Assembly (NCBI GenBank): GCA_029864945.1
Contig: JAOTSL010000097.1
Coordinates: 1-10,128 of the forward strand
DNA length: 10,128 nt
From: Gammaproteobacteria bacterium
GTDB taxonomy: Bacteria; Pseudomonadota; Gammaproteobacteria; S012-40
Direction of reading: 5' to 3'
Shown here piece after piece: positions 6,686 to 10,128 of the stretch. The notes below the pieces were generated by a model. It worked only from the letters and a program-made list of their open reading frames with translations. It had not been told where the DNA came from and searched no databases. Position 1 is the first letter of the stretch. Every line of letters starts with the position of its first letter. Position numbers and translations under genes: made by a program.

Positions 6686-7216
6686 ATGCGTAGTCAGTCT
6701 GAATCTGAGACTCCCCTTGATACGATAACGCTTGGCGTTATTAATGGAGTCTTCGGAATAAAAGGATGGGTGAAGGTTTATTCCAGCACCGATCCGATAG
6801 AAAATATTTTAGAATATAAAACCTGGCGGCTAAAACAAAAAAATCAGGAAGTGGTAGTGAAGCTTGCTGATGGCCGTAGGCACGGGAAAGGCATCGTAGC
6901 TAAGTTCGAGGGGTATGATGACCGTAATGCCGCAGAAACGTTGCTTAAAGCTGAGATCAATGTGTCAGTTGGTGAATTGCCCAAGTTGTCAGAAGGCGAA
7001 TACTACTGGCGTGATCTGGTTGGCCTTGAAGTGATAAATATGGACGGTAAGTCCTATGGCCTCATTGATTATATGATGCCTACTGTCGCGAACGATGTGA
7101 TGGTAATTAAAAGTGGCGATGCAGAACGCTTAATTCCTTTTATTCAAGGGGTTTATGTTCTGAATGTCGATCTGGATGCGAAAGCAGTTCAGGTGGATTG
7201 GCCGGAAGATTTTTAA
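6686..7216 (+). CDS. rimM: Ribosome maturation factor RimM (16S rRNA processing)
   Basis: RimM helps mature the 3' (head) domain of the 30S subunit and acts with S19. The 176-aa protein has an N-terminal RimM beta-barrel domain with LGVINGVFGIKGWVKVYSS (16-34) and a C-terminal PRC-barrel domain that begins near YYWRDLVGLEV (106-116) and ends in VDWPEDF. The frame opens at TTG 6677. ATG 6686 is preferred because it gives 17 residues up to the conserved LG, the same as E. coli RimM (MSKQLTAQAPVDPIVLG). There is no good Shine-Dalgarno, so it may depend on translation coupled to rpsP, 23 nt upstream. Confidence 0.95.
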   Translation: MRSQSESETPLDTITLGVINGVFGIKGWVKVYSSTDPIENILEYKTWRLKQKNQEVVVKLADGRRHGKGIVAKFEGYDDRNAAETLLKAEINVSVGELPKLSEGEYYWRDLVGLEVINMDGKSYGLIDYMMPTVANDVMVIKSGDAERLIPFIQGVYVLNVDLDAKAVQVDWPEDF

Positions 7217-7238
7217 GCCAGCTGCTTGTGAGTAAATT

Positions 7239-7979
7239 GTGCGGATAGATATTATTACGTTGTTTCCGCAAATGTTTGAAGCACTCACTGATTACGGTGT
7301 AGTGGGGAAGGCGGTTCAGCGGGATATTTTATCACTGCATTACTGGAATCCGCGGACATACGCCGATAACAAGCATAACCGGATAGATGATCGCCCCTAC
7401 GGTGGTGGCCCGGGAATGCTGATGCAGTATTCGCCTTTGAAAAAGGCAGTTGATGCTGCGAAGAAGCAAAATCCGGATAGCCCAGTAATTTATTTGTCGC
7501 CTCAGGGTAGGCAGCTTGATCAAAATGGATTGAGTGAGTTGGCCGAGTTTGACGGGCTAATATTGATTAACGGTCGCTATGAAGGCGTAGATGAAAGATT
7601 TGTAGAGTCTACAGTCGATCAGGAATGGTCAATCGGTGATTATGTGATTAGTGGTGGTGAGCTGGCATCAATGGTTATGATTGATGGGGTTTCACGATTA
7701 TTGCCCGGTGTATTGGGTCATGAGGGATCTGCAGAGCAGGATTCCCACGCAAATGGTTTGCTGGATTGCCCGCATTACACGCGACCAGAAATTATCGATG
7801 GTGTGTCGGTGCCATCAGTGCTTATGAGCGGTGATCATAAGGCAATTGAGAACTGGCGTATGAAGCAAAGTTTGGGGCGAACCTGCGAGCGCAGACCTGA
7901 TTTGCTACAAAAAATAAATTTGTCAGACGAACAACAGCGGTTGCTGGATGATTATATTCAGGAATCTAAAGATATATAG
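7239..7979 (+). CDS. trmD: tRNA (guanine-N1)-methyltransferase TrmD
   Basis: TrmD methylates G37 next to the anticodon of certain tRNAs using S-adenosylmethionine, which prevents +1 frameshifting. The 246-aa protein begins MRIDIITLFPQMF from a GTG codon. It shows PYGGGPGMLM (53-62), YLSPQGRQLDQ (85-95), LINGRYEGVDERF (109-121) and IGDYVISGGE (132-141), the trefoil-knot SAM-binding segments. D168 in QDSH corresponds to catalytic Asp169 of E. coli, and LLDCPHYTRPE (174-184) and KQSLGRT (209-215) are conserved. Ribosome binding is weak (GTGAG about 8 nt upstream). The start lies 22 nt after the rimM stop, so translation is probably coupled. Confidence 0.97.
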   Translation: MRIDIITLFPQMFEALTDYGVVGKAVQRDILSLHYWNPRTYADNKHNRIDDRPYGGGPGMLMQYSPLKKAVDAAKKQNPDSPVIYLSPQGRQLDQNGLSELAEFDGLILINGRYEGVDERFVESTVDQEWSIGDYVISGGELASMVMIDGVSRLLPGVLGHEGSAEQDSHANGLLDCPHYTRPEIIDGVSVPSVLMSGDHKAIENWRMKQSLGRTCERRPDLLQKINLSDEQQRLLDDYIQESKDI

Positions 7980-7999
7980 TATTTTAAATGGAGTGTGTC

Positions 8000-8344
8000 A
8001 TGAGTAACATTATTGAGCAGCTTGAAAAAGAGCAATTGCGAGCGGAATTTCCTGAATTCAATCCAGGCGACACAGTTATTGTTCAAGTAAAAGTACGTGA
8101 AGGTGAGCGAGAGCGTCTTCAGGCATTTGAAGGTGTTTGTATTGCTAAACGTAATCGTGGTTTAAATTCTGCGTTTACTGTTCGTAAAATTTCTCACGGT
8201 GAAGGTGTTGAACGTGTATTTCAAACGCATAGCGCCTTGATTGATAGCGTTACTGTTAAGCGTCGCGGTGCTGTTAGGCGCGCTAAGCTGTATTATTTGC
8301 GTGATCTTAAAGGTCGTGCTGCACGTATTAAAGAAAAGCTATAA
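8000..8344 (+). CDS. rplS: 50S ribosomal protein L19
   Basis: L19 lies at the interface between the 30S and 50S subunits. The 114-aa product starts MSNIIEQLEKEQLR, contains FNPGDTVIVQVKVREG and ends with the basic RRAKLYYLRDLKGRAARIKEKL-type tail. E. coli L19 is 115 aa. An in-frame ATG at 7988 would add MECV, but GGAG (7990-7993) lies 6 nt before the ATG at 8000 and fits as its ribosome-binding site, and L19 proteins start MSNII. It is the last gene of the operon, 20 nt after trmD, and is followed by a strong terminator. Confidence 0.98.
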   Translation: MSNIIEQLEKEQLRAEFPEFNPGDTVIVQVKVREGERERLQAFEGVCIAKRNRGLNSAFTVRKISHGEGVERVFQTHSALIDSVTVKRRGAVRRAKLYYLRDLKGRAARIKEKL

Positions 8345-8371
8345 TCGTAACGTTATGTTTCGGTTTGCCTT

Positions 8372-8403
8372 AAAAAGGGCGCGTTATAATCGCGCCCTTT
8401 TTT
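8372..8403 (+). terminator. Intrinsic terminator of the rpsP-rimM-trmD-rplS operon
   Basis: GGGCGCG (8377-8383) pairs perfectly with CGCGCCC (8391-8397) across the 7-nt loop TTATAAT, and TTTTTT (8398-8403) follows. AAAAA before the stem (8372-8376) lets it lengthen and work in both directions. It starts 27 nt after the rplS stop. The loop itself contains TATAAT. Confidence 0.92.
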
Positions 8404-8427
8404 AGTTTCTCTGCATTAATCACTAAA

Positions 8428-8937
8428 ATGCAAATATATCAGGCAATAATTGATACACCTTTCTCTCAGTTAGGAATAAAAACGCAGAACGAGGCAGTTG
8501 TCTCGATTGATTTTCTTCCTGTTAATACTGAAAAGTCATTTACTAGTTCCAGTTTGACTGAGTGTCTTGTTCATCATCTTCAATGCTATTTAAACAGTCC
8601 TGATCATCACTTTGAAATACCTCTTTTAGCGACAGGTACTCCATTTCAGCAATCTGTGTGGAAAATAATGCGGACCATTGAGGCTGGAAAAACCCTGACT
8701 TATGGTGAGGTGGCTATGAGCTTAAATAGTAGTCCGCGAGCGGTGGGGAATGCGTGTCGTCGAAATCCGATACCTTTGCTAATTCCTTGTCACCGAATTG
8801 TGGCAAAAGATGGACTTGGTGGGTTTGCGGGGCAAACAAACGGGGCTGTCTTTAATATAAAGCGCTGGTTACTAATGCATGAGTCACGGTTACGTAATGA
8901 AAATACTGGTATTAATGGTTTAAATTTTAAATTATAG
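8428..8937 (+). CDS. Methylated-DNA--[protein]-cysteine S-methyltransferase (Ogt/MGMT type)
   Basis: This suicide repair enzyme transfers alkyl groups from O6-alkylguanine (and O4-alkylthymine) in DNA to its own cysteine. The 169-aa protein has a poorly conserved N-terminal domain (1 to about 65) and the catalytic domain, which starts at TPFQQSVW (71-78). GKTLTYGEVA (87-96), RAVGNACRRNPIPLLIPCHR (104-123, helix-turn-helix arginine R104 and acceptor C121) and the GGFAG loop (131-135) follow. Ada and Ogt share this domain. No AraC-like Ada N-terminus is present, so it is a stand-alone Ogt-like protein. The last 17 residues lack family features. The ATG has no visible Shine-Dalgarno and lies 24 nt after the operon terminator, so its promoter is unclear. 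As I recall, xerD lies between rplS and dsbC in Pseudomonas; here this gene takes that place. Confidence 0.93.
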   Translation: MQIYQAIIDTPFSQLGIKTQNEAVVSIDFLPVNTEKSFTSSSLTECLVHHLQCYLNSPDHHFEIPLLATGTPFQQSVWKIMRTIEAGKTLTYGEVAMSLNSSPRAVGNACRRNPIPLLIPCHRIVAKDGLGGFAGQTNGAVFNIKRWLLMHESRLRNENTGINGLNFKL

Positions 8938-8977
8938 CCATTTTTTGTTAAGTGGTCGGATAATAATGTTGAAACTG

Positions 8978-9005
8978 TTGTCTAATGGATACATTACGGT
9001 ATAGT
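8978..9005 (+). promoter_or_regulatory. Candidate sigma70 promoter of dsbC
   Basis: TTGTCT (8978-8983, four of six consensus bases) lies 16 bp before TATAGT (9000-9005, five of six). Transcription would start near 9012, in the 97-bp gap between the alkyltransferase stop and the dsbC start. That would let dsbC be transcribed on its own. Confidence 0.45.
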
Positions 9006-9034
9006 CTCAATTCTGACTCAATTACAGGGTTGGT

Positions 9035-9808
9035 ATGTGTTTGAGGTTTATGGATTTTATTTGGGGGTTTGTTTTGTTTAAGCGTATCACTTTGTTAGTT
9101 TTAATGGTGTTGGTGTCAGCCGCTCCTATTTTGGCGGATGAAAAATCCGATGTTAAGGCAATTAAAAAAATATTTTCCGAAATCTTACCGGACAATACGG
9201 TCGACTCAATTAAGCCTTCTTTACTAGCTGGATTGTATGAGGTTGTTTATGGTGCGCAGGTGCTCTATATGTCGGGTAATGGTCGTTATGTTATTCAAGG
9301 TGATTTGATTGACCTTAAAGACCGAACAAATATTACAGAAGCGACAAAATCAGTTCAGCGAGCCAAACTGGTTAGTAATATTAAAGATGAGACGTCCATT
9401 ATATTCAGCCCTGAAAAAGTGAAGCATACTATTACTGTTTTTACTGATATTGATTGTGGATACTGCCGTAAACTGCATCGTGAAATGGATCAATATCTTG
9501 CACAGGGCATTAGAGTTAAGTATCTTGCTTTCCCTCGGTCAGGTGTTGATACAAGTTCTTATTATAAGGCAGTAACCGTTTGGTGTTCGGATGATAAGCA
9601 AGCGGCATTAACTGCAGCTAAGTCGGGCGAGAAGCAGGAGAGAAAAACCTGTGATAATCCGGTTAAAGACCATATGAAGCTTGCAGAGCAATTTGGAGTA
9701 TCTGGTACTCCGACGATTGTATTTGATAATGGTGAGGTTGTTCCCGGGTACGTTCCCGCAGAGCGATTATCACGTATGCTGGATAACGTGAAACAAACAT
9801 CTTTATAA
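9035..9808 (+). CDS. dsbC: Thiol:disulfide interchange protein / disulfide isomerase DsbC
   Basis: DsbC is a periplasmic dimer that reshuffles wrong disulfides and is kept reduced by DsbD. Counting from ATG 9035 (257 aa), a signal peptide ends near PILA-DE (31-36). The N-terminal dimerisation domain spans about 37-110, with a linker to about 125. The thioredoxin fold has the active site DIDCGYCRKLH (138-148, CGYC at 141-144) and the cis-proline loop GTPT (224-227). C184 and C206 fit the second, structural disulfide of DsbC. The start is uncertain. ATG 9035 has AGGG 5 nt upstream but gives a 34-residue signal sequence. ATG 9050 has GAGG too close. TTG 9074, 6 nt after GGGGG, gives a textbook 21-residue signal peptide (MFKRITLLVLMVLVSAAPIL, then A) and a 244-aa protein. 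In Pseudomonas, dsbC is followed by hom and thrC as I recall; neither is seen here within 320 bp. Confidence 0.93.
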   Translation: MCLRFMDFIWGFVLFKRITLLVLMVLVSAAPILADEKSDVKAIKKIFSEILPDNTVDSIKPSLLAGLYEVVYGAQVLYMSGNGRYVIQGDLIDLKDRTNITEATKSVQRAKLVSNIKDETSIIFSPEKVKHTITVFTDIDCGYCRKLHREMDQYLAQGIRVKYLAFPRSGVDTSSYYKAVTVWCSDDKQAALTAAKSGEKQERKTCDNPVKDHMKLAEQFGVSGTPTIVFDNGEVVPGYVPAERLSRMLDNVKQTSL

Positions 9809-9820
9809 AGTTTAGTACTG

Positions 9821-9841
9821 TCCGGTAGGTTTCTTACCGGA
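9821..9841 (+). repeat. Inverted repeat after dsbC, possible atypical terminator
   Basis: TCCGGTA (9821-9827) pairs perfectly with TACCGGA (9835-9841) across a 7-nt loop. It starts 13 nt after the dsbC stop, where a terminator is expected, but ATATCTATG follows instead of a T-run. It may protect the 3' end of the mRNA or act as a weak terminator. Confidence 0.5.
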
Positions 9842-10078
9842 TATCTATGCGGCAACTCTGGTAATAACTTATTTCGTGTTGACCGCGTTAAATTTCAACT
9901 GAAAATGCCCACCTACATGTTTGCCCCCCCGCTTTTTCGTTTAAACTCACTTTACCGCACCATTTTAAGTTAATGTCCTTATCTATTTAATGGTTAATAG
10001 CTATAATTGATTGTTCGAGAAATAAATATAGCTGATGAGCTGCGCTCAGAAAATAAGTCGATAATCATATCTCGAATT

Positions 10079-10107
10079 GCCAACACTCTAAAAATAATAA
10101 TGTTGGC
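10079..10107. repeat. Inverted repeat near the right edge
   Basis: GCCAACA (10079-10085) and TGTTGGC (10101-10107) are perfect complements around a 15-nt A-rich spacer. No T-run follows on the plus strand and no gene is assigned nearby, so the role is unknown. It could be a regulator site or the remains of a mobile-element end. Confidence 0.35.
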
Positions 10108-10128
10108 GAATGTGCTAAATAACCTAGT

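Larger units (their letters stand above)
9809..10128. other. Non-coding right end, possible insertion-sequence end
   Basis: I find no convincing gene in these 320 bp. The region holds a hairpin just after dsbC (9821-9841), a stretch at about 9879-9913 that recalls IS21-family ends, a run of seven C (9924-9930), a small TGAGC-TGC-GCTCA hairpin (10036-10048) and a second inverted repeat (10079-10107). Short open frames touching the right edge (minus strand 10128-9994; plus strand from ATG 10100) lack ribosome-binding sites or recognisable sequence. Confidence 0.5.

Noticed and set aside
9924..9930. Run of seven C as a phase-variable tract
   Set aside because: It lies outside any supported gene, and seven bases alone are weak evidence.
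9905..9973. 22-codon open frame starting MPTYMFAPPLFR after the dsbC gene
   Set aside because: It has no ribosome-binding site and no similarity I recognise, and it runs through the poly-C tract.
9994..10128. Minus-strand frame open from the right edge for 44 codons
   Set aside because: Its translation is rich in I, F and S as expected from AT-rich non-coding DNA. It overlaps two inverted repeats and looks like no family I know.
10100..10128. Plus-strand ATG open to the right edge (MLANVLNNL)
   Set aside because: No Shine-Dalgarno precedes it and only nine codons are visible, so a gene start cannot be supported.

Overview
The window looks like chromosomal DNA of a free-living, fairly AT-rich gammaproteobacterium. 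Every recognisable protein (WspR, CorB/YfjD, YpjD, Ffh, RpsP, RimM, TrmD, RplS, Ogt-type methyltransferase, DsbC) has a gammaproteobacterial character. The gene order corB-ypjD / ffh-rpsP-rimM-trmD-rplS is the one I recall from E. coli and Pseudomonas. A WspR orthologue at the left, and dsbC a short way after rplS, point towards a pseudomonad-like or marine relative rather than an enteric. I cannot name the genus.

Layout. Positions 3-86 hold the last codons of a gene that starts outside the window, possibly the CheB-like wspF. Then comes wspR (+), a response-regulator diguanylate cyclase. It converges, with a 20-bp gap, on corB (-), which has CNNM, CBS and CorC_HlyC domains. A 370-bp AT-rich gap with inverted repeats separates corB from ypjD (-), a CcsA/CcmC-like membrane protein. 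Divergent from ypjD is a metallo-beta-lactamase-fold hydrolase related to class II cyclic-nucleotide phosphodiesterases (+). Next are ffh (+, with its own terminator) and the rpsP-rimM-trmD-rplS operon (+), which has a clear sigma70-type promoter and a strong intrinsic terminator. An O6-alkylguanine-DNA alkyltransferase gene and dsbC follow (+). The last 320 bp contain no convincing gene, only hairpins and a possible insertion-sequence end.

Themes. The centre is protein synthesis and targeting: S16 and L19, their linked factors RimM and TrmD, and the SRP GTPase. The flanks cover envelope functions (CorB, YpjD, periplasmic DsbC), second-messenger signalling (WspR, and possibly the MBL hydrolase) and repair of alkylated DNA.

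Several starts are placed by comparison with E. coli proteins as I remember them, or by ribosome-binding sites: ypjD at 3684, the MBL gene at a TTG at 3871, rimM at 6686, rplS at 8000. corB (TTG) and trmD (GTG) use non-ATG starts. I see no CRISPR array, tRNA, rRNA, complete mobile element or evident novel system. The points most worth a second look are the Cys in the RNA-binding motif of Ffh, the unassigned MBL hydrolase with a 14-bp palindrome upstream of it, the hairpins around ypjD and corB, and the possible IS21-like end near the right edge.
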